Source: Calidifontibacillus erzurumensis
GTDB taxonomy: Bacteria; Bacillota; Bacilli; Bacillales; Bacillaceae_J
Length of the DNA stretch: 64,000 nucleotides
NCBI RefSeq assembly: GCF_013303125.1
Contig: NZ_JABTTE010000001.1
Coordinates: 276,926-340,925 of the forward strand
Reading direction: 5' to 3'
This document shows positions 36,641 through 47,200 of the stretch, one piece after another. The first letter of the stretch is position 1, and each line of letters begins with the position of its first letter. The notes beneath the pieces were generated by a model. That model did no database searches, had not been told where the DNA came from, and was given only the letters and a program-made list of their open reading frames with translations. The translations under genes were made by a program, and so were the position numbers.

Positions 36641-37537
36641 ATGATGAATGAAACCGACTACAAACAATATGTATTAGATTTAAAACAATGGGTCAATCAA
36701 GTTGATCAAATTTTGAAAGACCATGTAAATGAAGAAGCTTATAATGACTGGAAACAAGAGATGGACGATCTTGTGAAAGATTTAGAACAGAAAATTACGG
36801 AAAATGAATTAGACGAAAATGATTTGGTAGGATTGGAAAGCCGGGCCAAATCTCTTTATGAACATTCGATCTCTCTTCAAAATTATGATAGAAATATGAT
36901 TAGACAAAAGCGCGTCCCAATCGGTCAACATCAATTGCCACAGCTTCCATATCGTTATGATGCACTAGAACCGTATATATCAGAAGAAATAATGAAGCTC
37001 CATCACGATAAACATCACCGAAGCTATGTAGAAGGTTTAAATAAAGCAGAAAAAATGATGGAAAAAGCACGTGAAACGAATGATTATAACTTGTTAAAAC
37101 ATTGGGCTAGAGAAGCTGCATTTCATGGATCTGGACATTATTTGCATACGATATTTTGGTTCAATATGTCTCCAAATGGAGGAGGAAAGCCAAGCGGGCA
37201 GCTATTAAAACAAATTGAATTAGATTTTGGAAACTTTGAAAGATTTAAACAAAATTTTACAGCATCTGCAGAACAAGTGGAAGGAGTTGGCTGGGCATTA
37301 TTAGTATGGGTGCCCAGAGCAGGCCGCTTGGAAATTTTACAGACAGAAAAGCATCAGTTTTTTACCCAATGGGATACGATTCCTTTGTTAGTATTAGATG
37401 TTTGGGAGCATGCTTATTATTTACAATATAAAAATGAACGAAAGAAATATATTGATAATTGGTGGAATGTAGTAAATTGGAATAACGTTGCCGAAAGGTT
37501 TACTGAAGCAAAAAAAGTGCAATGGAAGAAATATTAA
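36641..37537 (+). CDS. sodF: Fe/Mn superoxide dismutase-like protein with N-terminal extension
   Basis: About 298 residues. The first ~95 are an acidic helical extension (WVNQVDQIL, WKQEMDDLVKDLEQ), then an Fe/Mn-SOD domain beginning PQLPYRYDALEPYI. All four metal ligands can be seen: H121 (LHHDKHH), the His in YLHTIFW, and Asp and His in DVWEHAYY. It closely resembles B. subtilis SodF, which has the same extension. Catalytic competence is likely from the ligands but unproven. GAGGAGGGG precedes ATGs at 36641 and 36644. The gene is followed by a terminator and dacB. Confidence 0.88.
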   Translation: MMNETDYKQYVLDLKQWVNQVDQILKDHVNEEAYNDWKQEMDDLVKDLEQKITENELDENDLVGLESRAKSLYEHSISLQNYDRNMIRQKRVPIGQHQLPQLPYRYDALEPYISEEIMKLHHDKHHRSYVEGLNKAEKMMEKARETNDYNLLKHWAREAAFHGSGHYLHTIFWFNMSPNGGGKPSGQLLKQIELDFGNFERFKQNFTASAEQVEGVGWALLVWVPRAGRLEILQTEKHQFFTQWDTIPLLVLDVWEHAYYLQYKNERKKYIDNWWNVVNWNNVAERFTEAKKVQWKKY

Positions 37538-37541
37538 TTTG

Positions 37542-37578
37542 TAACGCTGATTGCTTAATGCTAGCAATCGGCGTTTTA
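37542..37578 (+). terminator. Terminator of sodF
   Basis: AACGCTGATTGC pairs with GCAATCGGCGTT (two G-U pairs), followed by TTATGGTT, a short T-run. Confidence 0.7.
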
Positions 37579-37595
37579 TGGTTGCATATTTTCTA

Positions 37596-37624
37596 ATCAT
37601 AACAAATCATGTCCCGCATAAACT
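37596..37624 (+). promoter_or_regulatory. Possible sigma-E promoter of dacB
   Basis: ATCATAA (37596-37602), 14 bases, CATAAACT (37617-37624). The spacing equals that of the spoIIM candidate. The match is partial, but dacB-spmAB of B. subtilis is a sigma-E operon. Confidence 0.35.
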
Positions 37625-37660
37625 TGTACAAACAACATGTGAAGGGACGTGTTCGTTTTC

Positions 37661-38815
37661 ATGACTTTGCTCAAAAGAGTGATACTTTTACATATGGTTG
37701 TACTACTAATATTCATATCAACATTTCCATTGAAAAGTTCAGCACTTACCGATGTTTCTGCTGAAACTGCTATATTAATGGATGCAGCTTCCGGTCGTAT
37801 CCTTTATGAAAAAGCACCCCACCAAAAAATGCGAATTGCAAGTATTACTAAAATAATGACTGCAATTCTAGCTATTGAATCTGGAAAACTAGATGAAAAA
37901 ACAATCATATCAAAACGTGCTGTCCGGACAGAAGGTTCCTCCATTTATTTAAAAGAGGGAGAAAAAATCGAACTTAAACATTTAGTGTACGGTTTAATGC
38001 TTCGTTCTGGGAATGATGCTGCCGTTGCCATAGCCGAGCATGTGGGAGGAAGTGTGGAAGGATTTGTGTTTTTAATGAATCAAAAAGCGCAAGAAATCGG
38101 AATGAGAAATACTGTTTTTGCTAATCCTCACGGGTTGGATGACCATGAAAATCATTATTCCACGGCCTATGACATGGCTCTTTTGACAAAATATGCGCTT
38201 TCCAATGAAACATATCGGGAAATTGCTGGAACAAAAGTGTACCGTGCTCCTAATCCTGGTGAAAAATGGGATCGAAGCTGGAAAAATAAAAACAAGCTGC
38301 TTACAGGAATGTACCGCTATTCTACGGGAGGAAAAACAGGATATACGAAGCGTGCGAAACGGACTTTAGTTTCAACAGCATCTAAAAACGGACACGAACT
38401 CATCGCAGTAACGTTGAACGGACCTGATGATTGGAACGATCATATTGCAATGTTCGAATGGGGGTTTGCAAATTTTGATTTGAAGAACATTGTTCAAGAA
38501 GGCACTATTTCTTCTATTAAAGATGACTTTTATAAAGGAAAAGTTATTGTCAAACACGATTTTCTCTATCCTCTTAAAGAAGGGGAGCAAGATAAAATAA
38601 AAATAGAAATCAAATTAATTAAACCGAAAAAAAATTGGAAAAGGGCAAAAGATGTTCCATCGCCATGTGGGACAATGGTTATCAAACTGGAGAATGAAAA
38701 AATTGGTGAACTGCCGCTTTTTTATAGTAAATATGGAAAACTTAGCACGGAAACATGGTTTTCAACTATGAAAGACATGTTTTTCTATATGATAGGGGTT
38801 CGGGCCAATGGTTAA
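37661..38815 (+). CDS. dacB: D-alanyl-D-alanine carboxypeptidase DacB
   Basis: A 384-residue S11 peptidase (PBP5*) with an N-terminal signal peptide (hydrophobic residues 8-24) and motifs SITK (S61, K64), SGN (116-118) and KTG (225-227). It acts from the mother cell on the cortex, trimming stem peptides. The ATG at 37661 is 13 bases after GAAGGGA; a GTG at 37649 is almost in contact with it, so the ATG is favoured but not certain. spmA begins inside its last codons, forming the conserved dacB-spmA-spmB operon. Confidence 0.94.
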   Translation: MTLLKRVILLHMVVLLIFISTFPLKSSALTDVSAETAILMDAASGRILYEKAPHQKMRIASITKIMTAILAIESGKLDEKTIISKRAVRTEGSSIYLKEGEKIELKHLVYGLMLRSGNDAAVAIAEHVGGSVEGFVFLMNQKAQEIGMRNTVFANPHGLDDHENHYSTAYDMALLTKYALSNETYREIAGTKVYRAPNPGEKWDRSWKNKNKLLTGMYRYSTGGKTGYTKRAKRTLVSTASKNGHELIAVTLNGPDDWNDHIAMFEWGFANFDLKNIVQEGTISSIKDDFYKGKVIVKHDFLYPLKEGEQDKIKIEIKLIKPKKNWKRAKDVPSPCGTMVIKLENEKIGELPLFYSKYGKLSTETWFSTMKDMFFYMIGVRANG

Positions 38816-39407
38816 CATCATTTGGGTAACGATGACTGTAATTGGCATATTGTTTGCTATAGCAAATGGAACGATGGATGATGTCAATAAAGCAATTTTT
38901 AGTGGCGCAAAAGAAGCGGTAACGATTTGTATCGGTTTAATTAGCGTATTAGTTTTTTGGCTAGGATTAATGAATATTGCCAAAGCAGCCGGTCTCTTAA
39001 ATGGTTTGTCAAAATTGTTTCAGCCTCTTGTTACAAAGCTGTTTCCGGATGTACCGAAGGACCATCCGGCAATGGGGTTTATTTTATCAAATATGATTGC
39101 TAATTTATTTGGACTTGGGAATGCTGCTACTCCAATGGGTATCAAAGCGATGGAAGAGTTGAAAAAATTAAATAATAATGAAAATTCTCCTAGCAGATCG
39201 ATGATTACGTTTCTTGCCATTAATACGTCAAGTATCACATTAATACCAACAACTGTGATTGCCATACGAATGAACTATGGTTCAGAAGCCCCGACAGAAA
39301 TTGTAGGAACGACGTTAGTTGCATCGTTCTTTTCAACGATGGCCGCGATTATGATCGACCGTTACTTCTATTATCGCCGCATGAAAAAAGGGGGCGGTCG
39401 TAAATGA
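38808..39407 (+). CDS. spmA: Spore maturation protein A
   Basis: A 199-residue membrane protein with about four to five helices and the nucleoside-recognition (Gate) domain pattern, including GLGNAATPMGIKAMEEL. SpmA and SpmB are needed for full dehydration of the spore core; the transported species is unknown. It overlaps dacB by 8 bases and spmB by 4, so the three are translationally coupled. Confidence 0.95.
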   Translation: MVNIIWVTMTVIGILFAIANGTMDDVNKAIFSGAKEAVTICIGLISVLVFWLGLMNIAKAAGLLNGLSKLFQPLVTKLFPDVPKDHPAMGFILSNMIANLFGLGNAATPMGIKAMEELKKLNNNENSPSRSMITFLAINTSSITLIPTTVIAIRMNYGSEAPTEIVGTTLVASFFSTMAAIMIDRYFYYRRMKKGGGRK

Positions 39408-39934
39408 ATATAATTAACTTAATTTCACTATGGCTCATTCCAGTTATCATCGGTTTTATATTGATCTATGGAACGATCAAAAAAGTGCCGACGTATGAAG
39501 TTTTTGTTGAAGGCGGAAAAGAAGGCATCCAAATCGCTTTTTCGATTATACCTTATTTAGTAGGAATGCTTGTCGCCATCACCGTTTTTCGTGAATCAGG
39601 TGCATTGGAATTCTTCACAAATGCACTGAGGCCACTTCTTGTCGCGCTTGGCATTCCACCGGAAATTGTTCCGCTCGCTGTCATTCGGCCTATTTCAGGA
39701 AATGCAGCCCTCGGGATTACAACTGATTTAATTGCTACGTACGGACCTGATTCATTCATCGGACGACTGGCATCAACGATGCAAGGGAGCACCGACACAA
39801 CGCTTTATATTTTAACAGTATATTTTGGTGCGGTTGGCATAAAAAAAATGGGAGACGCATTGAAAGTAGGACTCCTGGCCGATTTAGTGGCCATTATTTT
39901 TTCAATAATAATTGTAACAATTGTGTTTGGCTGA
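39404..39934 (+). CDS. spmB: Spore maturation protein B
   Basis: A 176-residue membrane protein with about five helices, a Gate-domain partner of SpmA. The motif RPISGNAALGITTDLIATYGPDSFIGRLASTMQGSTDTTLYIL segment is split between a loop and helices and is typical of SpmB. It starts at ATGA over the spmA stop, and a terminator begins at its own stop codon. Confidence 0.95.
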   Translation: MNIINLISLWLIPVIIGFILIYGTIKKVPTYEVFVEGGKEGIQIAFSIIPYLVGMLVAITVFRESGALEFFTNALRPLLVALGIPPEIVPLAVIRPISGNAALGITTDLIATYGPDSFIGRLASTMQGSTDTTLYILTVYFGAVGIKKMGDALKVGLLADLVAIIFSIIIVTIVFG

Positions 39935-39971
39935 CATAGAGTTGCATGATGCACTTTATGTCATTTTTTTG
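39934..39971 (+). terminator. Terminator of dacB-spmAB
   Basis: ACATAGAGTTGCAT pairs imperfectly with ATGCACTTTATGT, followed by CATTTTTTT. Confidence 0.75.
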
Positions 39972-40136
39972 CTTTCAAATTAAAGCAAAAAAAATTTCTT
40001 ATTTGTATTTGTGCCTCCTTTACAAGATTGGAAACACCAATTTTCACTGTGACAAAGCTAATTTTCGACAAAATAAGAACTATCGCTTGAGAAATGGGAA
40101 TGATACAAGTAAGATTGATTAATGAGGTGAAAAATT

Positions 40137-40865
40137 ATGGAACGATTACAAAAGGTTATTGCGCATGCAGGAATTGCCTCGCGCAGAAAGGCAGAACAAT
40201 TAATTATTTCAGGTAAAGTGAAAGTGAACGGAAAAATTGTCAAAGAGCTAGGTGTAAAAGTTTCACCTAATGATAAAATAGAAGTCGAAGATATCCCGAT
40301 TCAAAAAGAAGAGCCAGTTTATTACCTTTTTTACAAACCACGTGAAGTTATTTCAGCTGTAGCTGATGATAAAAATAGAAAAGTTGTAATTGATTTTTTT
40401 CCACATGAAGAAAGAAGGATCTTTCCAATCGGACGGCTCGATTACCATACATCGGGATTACTTCTTTTAACAAATGACGGGGAATTCGCCAATTTATTAA
40501 TGCATCCGAAATATGAAATCGAAAAGGAATATATAGCAAAAATAAATGGTATTCCCTCACGGGATGAATTAAAAAAATTAGAAACAGGAGTAATCTTGGA
40601 AGACGGGAAAACAGCTCCTGCGAAGGCAAAAATAATATCGATTGATAAGAAAAAAGGAACTTCAATTGTAAAACTAATCATTCATGAAGGAAAAAACCGT
40701 CAAGTTAGGCGAATGTTTGAGGCGCTTGGATATAAAGTGAAAAAATTAAAACGGGAACGATATGCATTTTTGGACTTAGGAAATTTAAAGCCTGGAGAAT
40801 ATCGAGAGTTAAAGCCTCATGAAGTAAAACGATTACGTCAATTAGCTGTCACACAACATTCATAA
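40137..40865 (+). CDS. rluB: 23S rRNA pseudouridine synthase RluB/RsuA family
   Basis: A 242-residue RsuA-family synthase: an N-terminal S4 RNA-binding domain (about 1-60), then the catalytic domain with the Asp in GRLDYHTSGLLLLTNDG (near residue 102) and the C-terminal KNRQVRRMF motif. It isomerises a specific uridine in 23S rRNA. The place between spmB and resA is that of B. subtilis ypuL/rluB. TGAGGTG precedes the ATG. Confidence 0.93.
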   Translation: MERLQKVIAHAGIASRRKAEQLIISGKVKVNGKIVKELGVKVSPNDKIEVEDIPIQKEEPVYYLFYKPREVISAVADDKNRKVVIDFFPHEERRIFPIGRLDYHTSGLLLLTNDGEFANLLMHPKYEIEKEYIAKINGIPSRDELKKLETGVILEDGKTAPAKAKIISIDKKKGTSIVKLIIHEGKNRQVRRMFEALGYKVKKLKRERYAFLDLGNLKPGEYRELKPHEVKRLRQLAVTQHS

Positions 40866-40931
40866 TATTTACACTATGGCTGACTTGTATAAATGGTATA
40901 ATGATAGAAAATAAAATGGGGGCTGTTTACA

Positions 40932-41453
40932 TTGAAAAATAAGCGGTTGGCTGTTCGGACAGTAATTTTGCTTGTTTTAGCAGGAGCACTGGCCTATACG
41001 CTATATTCAAACTTTTTTAAAGATAAACAAATCGTTGGCATAGGAGATCAAGCGCCAAATTTTGTATTGACAGATTTAAATGGAAATGAAGTCGAATTTG
41101 CTGATTATCGTGGCAAAGGGGTATTCCTAAATTTCTGGGGAACATGGTGTAAACCTTGCGAAAGAGAAATGCCATATATGGAAAATCAGTATAAAGTTTA
41201 TAAAGATCAAGGTGTTGAAATTTTGGCTGTTAATGTAGGTGAACCTGAATTGTCAGTTAAAAATTTCGTTGAACGAAAAGGTTTGACTTTTCCAGTTGTG
41301 ATTGATAAAGACTTGGAAGTACTTGAAGCATATGGTGTAAATCCATTGCCAACAACGTTTTTAGTTGACAAAGAAGGAAAAATTATCGATATCATTACAG
41401 GCCAGTTAACAGAAGAAATGATTAAAAATCATATGGAGCGAATAAAACCATAG
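40932..41453 (+). CDS. resA: Thiol-disulfide oxidoreductase ResA
   Basis: A 173-residue thioredoxin-like protein anchored by one N-terminal helix (residues 8-26). The active site is WCKPC (C73, C76) and the cis-proline loop is NPLPTTF. ResA reduces apocytochrome c Cys pairs outside the membrane before haem attachment. It starts with TTG at 40932. The first gene of resABC, it is preceded by an extended -10 (TGGTATAAT, ending near 40903). Confidence 0.95.
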   Translation: MKNKRLAVRTVILLVLAGALAYTLYSNFFKDKQIVGIGDQAPNFVLTDLNGNEVEFADYRGKGVFLNFWGTWCKPCEREMPYMENQYKVYKDQGVEILAVNVGEPELSVKNFVERKGLTFPVVIDKDLEVLEAYGVNPLPTTFLVDKEGKIIDIITGQLTEEMIKNHMERIKP

Positions 41454-41471
41454 TCAATTTGGGGGAATAAA

Positions 41472-43064
41472 ATGGATAAGGTAAAGTGTGAATGCGGCCA
41501 TGTAAACCCTCATGGCACGATTTTTTGTGAAGCATGCGGCAATTCCTTCGATGACGGGGATGAAAAAAAATTATTAGATATGCGTTATGAAGGAAGTGCT
41601 CGACGCTCGCAAACGTATAAAAAAACGTTTATCGATCATATTTGGAATTTTTTCTCCTCTGTAAAAGTCGGAGTTTGGCTCATTATTATAACATTACTCG
41701 CATCTGCACTGGGGACGCTGTTTCCTCAGGAAATGTACATACCGTTAAATATGACTGCAGAAGAATTTTATGAGAAGGAATACGGTTTTTTAGGTAAGCT
41801 TTATTACCAACTTGGTTTTCATAACTTGTATAAATCTTGGTGGTATATGATTTTAATCGCATCCATTGCGATTTCTCTCGTTATTTGTTCCTTAGACCGA
41901 GTTGTTCCTCTATATAAAGCGTTGAAAAATCAAGGTGTAAAAAGAAACCCGAACTTTTTAAGGAGACAGCGGCTGTTTGCCGAATCAACGTTAAAAACAG
42001 TAGAATCAGAGGAGCGTTGGATTGATGCATTAAAAAAACGGCGGTATCAAGTCCGAATAGAAGATGGTCATATTTTAGCAGAAAAAGGTCGTTTTTCACG
42101 CTGGGGTCCTTATGTCAACCACGTTGGTTTAATTATTTTCTTAATTGGAGCGATGTTGCGCTTTTTCCCGGGAATGTATATTGATGATGCGCTTTGGTTG
42201 CGTGATGGGGAAATAAAAGTGATTCCAGGAACAAATGGAAAATATTATTTGGAAAATAAACAATTTATAAGGGAACTTTATGATGAAGATGATAATTTCA
42301 CTGTAGGAATGGGGATGCCAAAAAATTATCAAACAAATGCAGTCCTTTATGAGCGTATTGATGAAATTGTTCCGGGAAAAGAACCGGAGCTAAAGAAAAT
42401 AAAAGAACATGAAATACGTGTGAATGAGCCTCTTAAATTTGAAGGATTTGCCCTTTACCAAACAGATTTCAAACTGGATGAATTTTACGAAATGTCATTT
42501 AGCCTTGTTGAAAAAAGCACGAACAAAAGCTTTGGTACAATTGATATTAATTTGGCAAATCCACAGTCTGTTTATGAGCTTGGAAACGGCTATAAAGTGG
42601 AAATTATGAGTTATTTTCCAAACTTTTATTTTAATGATGCGGGAGAGCCAGATACATTAAACAGAATACCGGATAATCCGGCGTTTATTTTCAAAATGTT
42701 TACACCGGAAGTGCCTGAAGGAGAAATCAGCTTCGTCGGAATTCGTTCGAACGTTGAACCTTTTGGCGAAAATAAATATAAAATGGCTTTTCAAAATCTG
42801 AAAACTAGAAATGCAACGGGATTAACAGTTCGACTTGATCGGACAATTGGCATCATTATTGTAGGTGGCATTATATTTATGATTGGATTGATTCAAGGAA
42901 GTTATTGGAATCACCGCCGCATTTGGATTCAAAGAGAAGGAAATCAATTGATGGTGGCAGCTCATACAAATAAAAACTGGTATGGTCTAAAAAAAGAAAT
43001 TGAGATGATGTTCAAAGATACGATGTTGCCAATTCCAGTTGATCAACAAGAAAAGGCGAAGTAA
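41472..43064 (+). CDS. resB: Cytochrome c biogenesis protein ResB
   Basis: A 530-residue membrane protein of the system II haem lyase/exporter. A short zinc-ribbon-like head (CECGH ... CEACG, residues 8-24) is followed by about four membrane helices, with a large extracytoplasmic domain between the third and fourth (about 240-460). With ResC it moves haem out and ligates it to cytochrome c. GGGGGAAT precedes the ATG. Confidence 0.95.
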   Translation: MDKVKCECGHVNPHGTIFCEACGNSFDDGDEKKLLDMRYEGSARRSQTYKKTFIDHIWNFFSSVKVGVWLIIITLLASALGTLFPQEMYIPLNMTAEEFYEKEYGFLGKLYYQLGFHNLYKSWWYMILIASIAISLVICSLDRVVPLYKALKNQGVKRNPNFLRRQRLFAESTLKTVESEERWIDALKKRRYQVRIEDGHILAEKGRFSRWGPYVNHVGLIIFLIGAMLRFFPGMYIDDALWLRDGEIKVIPGTNGKYYLENKQFIRELYDEDDNFTVGMGMPKNYQTNAVLYERIDEIVPGKEPELKKIKEHEIRVNEPLKFEGFALYQTDFKLDEFYEMSFSLVEKSTNKSFGTIDINLANPQSVYELGNGYKVEIMSYFPNFYFNDAGEPDTLNRIPDNPAFIFKMFTPEVPEGEISFVGIRSNVEPFGENKYKMAFQNLKTRNATGLTVRLDRTIGIIIVGGIIFMIGLIQGSYWNHRRIWIQREGNQLMVAAHTNKNWYGLKKEIEMMFKDTMLPIPVDQQEKAK

Positions 43065-43076
43065 GGGGGGAAACCT

Positions 43077-44258
43077 GTGATCGAAATTAGTAGCAATTTA
43101 TTATATGTTGCTTTTATTCTATATTTATTTGCGACGATTTTTTTTGCGGCATCTATTCGTGACAAATATTCAAAAGCAAACACAAATAAATGGGCAAAAT
43201 TTGGAATTGTTGTTACGATTATAGGTTTTATAGCTCAATTGGGTTATTTTGTATTACGGTGGATTGCAGCAGGACATGCCCCTGTCAGCAATATGTTTGA
43301 ATATACAACATTTTTTGGTATGATGCTTGTCTTATCTTTTATCGTTATTTATTTTATGTATAAGAATGCTTTGATCGGAGCTTTTACGATGCCGGTCGCT
43401 CTTTTAATTATCGCATTTGCAGCAATGTTTTCTCGTGAAGTTTCTCCTTTAATTCCGGCTTTGCAAAGCCATTGGCTTTATATTCACGTTACAACAGCGG
43501 CTTTAGGGGAAGCAGTACTCGCGATCAGCTTTGCTGCAGGTTTAATCTACCTAATTCATGTTGTTGACCAGACAAAACCATCGAAGCGCACTTTTTGGCT
43601 TGAAGTTATTCTATACGGTATTTTAAGTGTTGTTGGCTTTGTTATTGTTACCACAACTTTTAAAGCGATGGATTACGAAGTAACATTCAAATGGGTAAAT
43701 GAAACGGAAAAAGAAGCTGTGATCGCTTATAATATGCCAGCAATTGCAGGCCCTCCTAATGGCGAAAAGGTAACCGATGGTTTTGGACCGCTTTTTGAAA
43801 CACCTTCGTGGATGAACGGGACCAATGCACCTAGAAAATTTAATACATTGGTTTGGTCATTATTATTGGGATTCATTATTTATGGATTATTGCGGTTAAT
43901 TTTTCGAAAAAGAATTGCAGCTGCCATACAACCGTTGTTGAAAGGAATTAATCCTGATTTAGTTGATGAAATAAGCTATCGGTCTGTAACAATTGGTTTT
44001 CCGATTTTCTCTTTAGGAGCTTTAATTTTTGCAATGATTTGGGCTCAAGTGGCTTGGACCCGTTTTTGGGGCTGGGATCCAAAAGAAGTATGGGCTTTAA
44101 TTACTTGGTTGTTCTATGCCGCTTTTTTACACCTTCGGCTTTCAAAAGGTTGGCATGGTGAAAAATCAGCATGGCTTGCTGTAATCGGTTTTGCAATTAT
44201 TATGTTTAACCTTGTAGCGGTAAATTTAGTGATTGCTGGATTACACTCTTATGCATAG
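43077..44258 (+). CDS. resC: Cytochrome c biogenesis protein ResC (CcsA)
   Basis: A 393-residue polytopic protein with about eight helices and the haem-handling WWD motif, seen as [15 protein letters not shown] near residue 330. Conserved external His residues flank it. It forms the system II cytochrome c synthase with ResB. It begins at GTG 43077 behind AAGGGGGGA. A weak hairpin (44268-44293) lies between it and resD. Confidence 0.95.
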   Translation: MIEISSNLLYVAFILYLFATIFFAASIRDKYSKANTNKWAKFGIVVTIIGFIAQLGYFVLRWIAAGHAPVSNMFEYTTFFGMMLVLSFIVIYFMYKNALIGAFTMPVALLIIAFAAMFSREVSPLIPALQSHWLYIHVTTAALGEAVLAISFAAGLIYLIHVVDQTKPSKRTFWLEVILYGILSVVGFVIVTTTFKAMDYEVTFKWVNETEKEAVIAYNMPAIAGPPNGEKVTDGFGPLFETPSWMNGTNAPRKFNTLVWSLLLGFIIYGLLRLIFRKRIAAAIQPLLKGINPDLVDEISYRSVTIGFPIFSLGALIFAMIWAQVAWTRFWGWDPKEVWALITWLFYAAFLHLRLSKGWHGEKSAWLAVIGFAIIMFNLVAVNLVIAGLHSYA

Positions 44259-44328
44259 TAAATATACGACTGATCTTCTTTGGAGATTGGTCTTATCGAC
44301 AAACTCTTAATTGAAAGGGGATTTCAGG

Positions 44329-45045
44329 ATGGAAAATCAAGCAAAAATTTTAGTTGTTGATGATGAGGAAAGAATCCGTCGCTTACTAAAAATGTATTTA
44401 GAAAGAGAGGATTACATTATAGACGAAGCTGAAAATGGCGAGGATGCTTTGAAAAAAGCGCTCGCCGAAGATTATGATTTGATTTTGCTTGATATCATGA
44501 TGCCAGGTATTGATGGAATCGAAGTTTGTAAGCAATTAAGAGAAAAGAAATCAACCCCTATTATAATGTTGACGGCAAAAGGTGAGGAAGCGAATCGTGT
44601 TCAAGGATTTGAAGTAGGTACAGATGATTATATAGTAAAGCCGTTTAGCCCAAGGGAAGTTGTCTTGCGGGTGAAAGCATTATTAAGAAGATCAGCATCT
44701 TCCGTCTATATTCAAACTGAGACGTCAACTAAAGATGTAATTGTTTACCCATATTTAACAATTGATAATGACGCCCATCGAGTGACTGCTGAAGGAAAAG
44801 AAGTAAGTTTAACGCCGAAAGAATACGAATTATTGTATTTCTTAGCTAAATCACCTGATAAAGTATTTGACCGTGAACAACTGTTAAAAGAAGTATGGCA
44901 TTATGAATTTTTTGGCGACTTGCGAACAGTAGATACACATGTGAAACGTTTAAGAGAAAAGTTAAATAAAGTTTCGAGCAATGCCGCCAAAATGATTGTA
45001 ACAGTGTGGGGCGTCGGCTATAAATTTGAGGTTGGGTCTGAATAA
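44329..45045 (+). CDS. resD: Response regulator ResD
   Basis: A 238-residue OmpR/PhoB-family regulator: receiver domain with acidic pocket D11-D12, phospho-acceptor D55 (LLDIMMPG) and the conserved Lys in YIVKPF, then a winged-helix DNA-binding domain ([10 protein letters not shown] ... [14 protein letters not shown]). It activates genes for anaerobic and nitrate respiration and cytochrome biogenesis, including resA, under low oxygen. The ATG at 44329 follows AAAGGGGATTTCAGG. Its stop overlaps the resE start (TAATG). Confidence 0.96.
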   Translation: MENQAKILVVDDEERIRRLLKMYLEREDYIIDEAENGEDALKKALAEDYDLILLDIMMPGIDGIEVCKQLREKKSTPIIMLTAKGEEANRVQGFEVGTDDYIVKPFSPREVVLRVKALLRRSASSVYIQTETSTKDVIVYPYLTIDNDAHRVTAEGKEVSLTPKEYELLYFLAKSPDKVFDREQLLKEVWHYEFFGDLRTVDTHVKRLREKLNKVSSNAAKMIVTVWGVGYKFEVGSE

Positions 45046-46838
45046 TGGTTTGGTTTTGGAGAAGTGTTGTTGGTAAACTTTGGTTTACCATCCTTTTGCT
45101 CGTTTCAGCAGTATTATTCTTATTAACCATACTGTTACTACAATTCTTTGAAACTTTCCATGTAACGGAAGCCGAGAAGGAATTAACCCAACTGGCAGCC
45201 AAGGTAGCAAATATTATGGAAACATATGAAGATGGGAATTTGGCATTATCCATCGCTTGGGAAGTGATAGATCCATCTTCTAAAGTATTAATTATTGATT
45301 CAGAAGGGCATCATTGGAACTCACCAACAAGAAATGAGAATTTAGGTGACCTGCCAGTTGAATTTATTTATAATGATGAAGATTTATCAAAAGTTTTAAC
45401 TAAGAAAGAAACTGTGATGAAGGTTGCTTATCCACCAAACATAACTACTGAAGCGGGTCAACCATACAATGATATTTTAATTGTTGGCGTTCCAATGAGT
45501 AGAGATAAAAGCGGACATGGCGGTGTTTTCATATACCAATCCCTTGATGTTGTCAGTCAAACCTCTAGGGAAACAACAAAAATCATTATCGTAAGTGCAG
45601 GCATTGCGATTGTTTTGACAACATTTTTTGCATTTTTCTTATCAACAAGAATTACTGCTCCGCTAAGAATAATGCGTGAAGCAGCCTTTGAAATGGCAAA
45701 AGGAAAATTTAATGCGAAAGTCCCGATTTTAACCCACGATGAAATTGGGGAGTTAGCCCTCGCTTTCAACCGTATGGGCAGACAATTAGAATATCACATT
45801 CTTGCACTAAATCAAGAAAAAGAACAGTTGGCGAGCATTTTAAGCAGCATGGCTGATGGTGTAATTACAATGAACCGTACAGGTGACATTATTGTTTCCA
45901 ATCCGCCGGCCAAAAAAGTGTTGGAAGCTTTCTATTTTGAGCACGGGGGCAATGAAAATCATGAGCAGCTGCTGCCGCTTGAAATGCGGGGCATATTAGA
46001 AAAAGTCATTGAAACTGAACAACAGCAAATTGCTGAAATATCGGTTCAAGGAAAAAGTTGGGTTGTTCTAATGACTCCTCTTTATGACCAAGAAGCGGTA
46101 AGAGGGGCAGTTGCGGTCTTGCGTGATATGACAGAGGAAAGAAAACTAGATAAGCTTCGCAAAGACTTTATCGCCAATGTCTCTCATGAACTGAGAACAC
46201 CAATTTCGATGTTGCAAGGGTATAGTGAAGCGATTATTGATGATATTGCCGAGACGGAGGAAGAAAAGAAAGAAATTGCACAAATCATTTATGATGAGTC
46301 TCTAAGAATGGGTCGTCTCGTCAATGAGCTTCTGGATCTTGCCCGTATGGAATCTGGTCATATAGACCTAAATCTTGAAAAAGTTCCGCTAGCGTCTTAT
46401 TTCGATAAAATCATCAGAAAGTTTCAAGGCGTTGCGAAAGAGCAAGGTGTTGAGTTAATTTTGGAAATTAACGATACAGAAAGTGTCATGACCATTGATG
46501 CAGACCGAATCGAGCAAGTGCTGACTAATTTATTAGACAATGCGATTCGTCATACAAATGAAGGCGGTACAGTTACTTTAACTGTCAATTCAATGCCTGA
46601 TGGATTTCAAATTTCCGTTAGAGATTCTGGATCAGGCATTCCTGAAGAAGATTTGCCTTTTGTGTTTGAAAGGTTTTACAAAGCGGATAAAGCGCGGACG
46701 AGAGGTCGTTCAGGAACAGGGCTCGGACTTGCGATTGCTAAAAATATTGTTGAAGCTCATCGCGGTCATATTTCCGTTCAAAGTAAACTTGGCGAAGGAA
46801 CTGTCTTCTCATTTTTTATTCCGCGTAATCAAGATTAA
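45045..46838 (+). CDS. resE: Sensor histidine kinase ResE
   Basis: A 597-residue kinase: helix 1 (about 12-33), extracytoplasmic domain (34-176), helix 2 (178-200), HAMP (201-253), PAS-like domain (260-365), HisKA with H381 (NVSHELRTP) and an HATPase domain ([20 protein letters not shown]). It phosphorylates ResD in response to oxygen limitation and NO. It overlaps resD by one base. Confidence 0.96.
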   Translation: MVWFWRSVVGKLWFTILLLVSAVLFLLTILLLQFFETFHVTEAEKELTQLAAKVANIMETYEDGNLALSIAWEVIDPSSKVLIIDSEGHHWNSPTRNENLGDLPVEFIYNDEDLSKVLTKKETVMKVAYPPNITTEAGQPYNDILIVGVPMSRDKSGHGGVFIYQSLDVVSQTSRETTKIIIVSAGIAIVLTTFFAFFLSTRITAPLRIMREAAFEMAKGKFNAKVPILTHDEIGELALAFNRMGRQLEYHILALNQEKEQLASILSSMADGVITMNRTGDIIVSNPPAKKVLEAFYFEHGGNENHEQLLPLEMRGILEKVIETEQQQIAEISVQGKSWVVLMTPLYDQEAVRGAVAVLRDMTEERKLDKLRKDFIANVSHELRTPISMLQGYSEAIIDDIAETEEEKKEIAQIIYDESLRMGRLVNELLDLARMESGHIDLNLEKVPLASYFDKIIRKFQGVAKEQGVELILEINDTESVMTIDADRIEQVLTNLLDNAIRHTNEGGTVTLTVNSMPDGFQISVRDSGSGIPEEDLPFVFERFYKADKARTRGRSGTGLGLAIAKNIVEAHRGHISVQSKLGEGTVFSFFIPRNQD

Positions 46839-46894
46839 TAATAATGTTGAAATAACTCGAAATTTTAGATAACATGAATAATAACTAAATAAAG

Positions 46895-47060
46895 TGTGCC
46901 TTTAGGTGTTCATAAATGAACTTAATAGGGAATTTGGTGAGATTCCAAAACTGTCCCCGCAACTGTAATTGTGGACGAAAATGAGAAAAACCACTGTAGG
47001 GAACTACGGGAAGGCTCATTTGAGGATGAAGCATAAGTCAGTAGACCTGCCTAAATGCAT
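46895..47060 (+). promoter_or_regulatory. Cobalamin (adenosylcobalamin) riboswitch
   Basis: P1 is TTTAGG (46901-46906) with CCTAAA (47050-47055). Conserved core elements are visible: GGGAATTTGGTGAGATTCC, ACTGTCCCCGCAACTGTAA, and the B12 box AAGTCAGTAGACCTGCC at 47035-47051. It should turn off the downstream corrinoid operon when cobalamin is plentiful. Confidence 0.95.
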
Positions 47061-47142
47061 GCGTTTCAAAGCTTCGGGATGAAAGTTATTGAAACGGCAC
47101 GTATATTTTAATTATAAATATAATTGTGTCTGTGTGTCGTTT

Positions 47143-47172
47143 GGCTCATCCTTAAGTGGATGGGCTTTTTTA
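47143..47172 (+). terminator. Riboswitch-linked intrinsic terminator
   Basis: GGCTCATCC pairs with GGATGGGCT (two G-U pairs) and is followed by TTTTTTATT. It lies between the B12 aptamer and btuF, the expected place for the expression platform. Confidence 0.8.
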
Positions 47173-47200
47173 TTATTTTAAAGATAAAGAGGTGTTATTT

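Noticed and set aside
44268..44293. Hairpin between resC and resD considered as a terminator
   Set aside because: The stem depends on G-U pairs and there is no T-run, so at most it is a weak attenuator.
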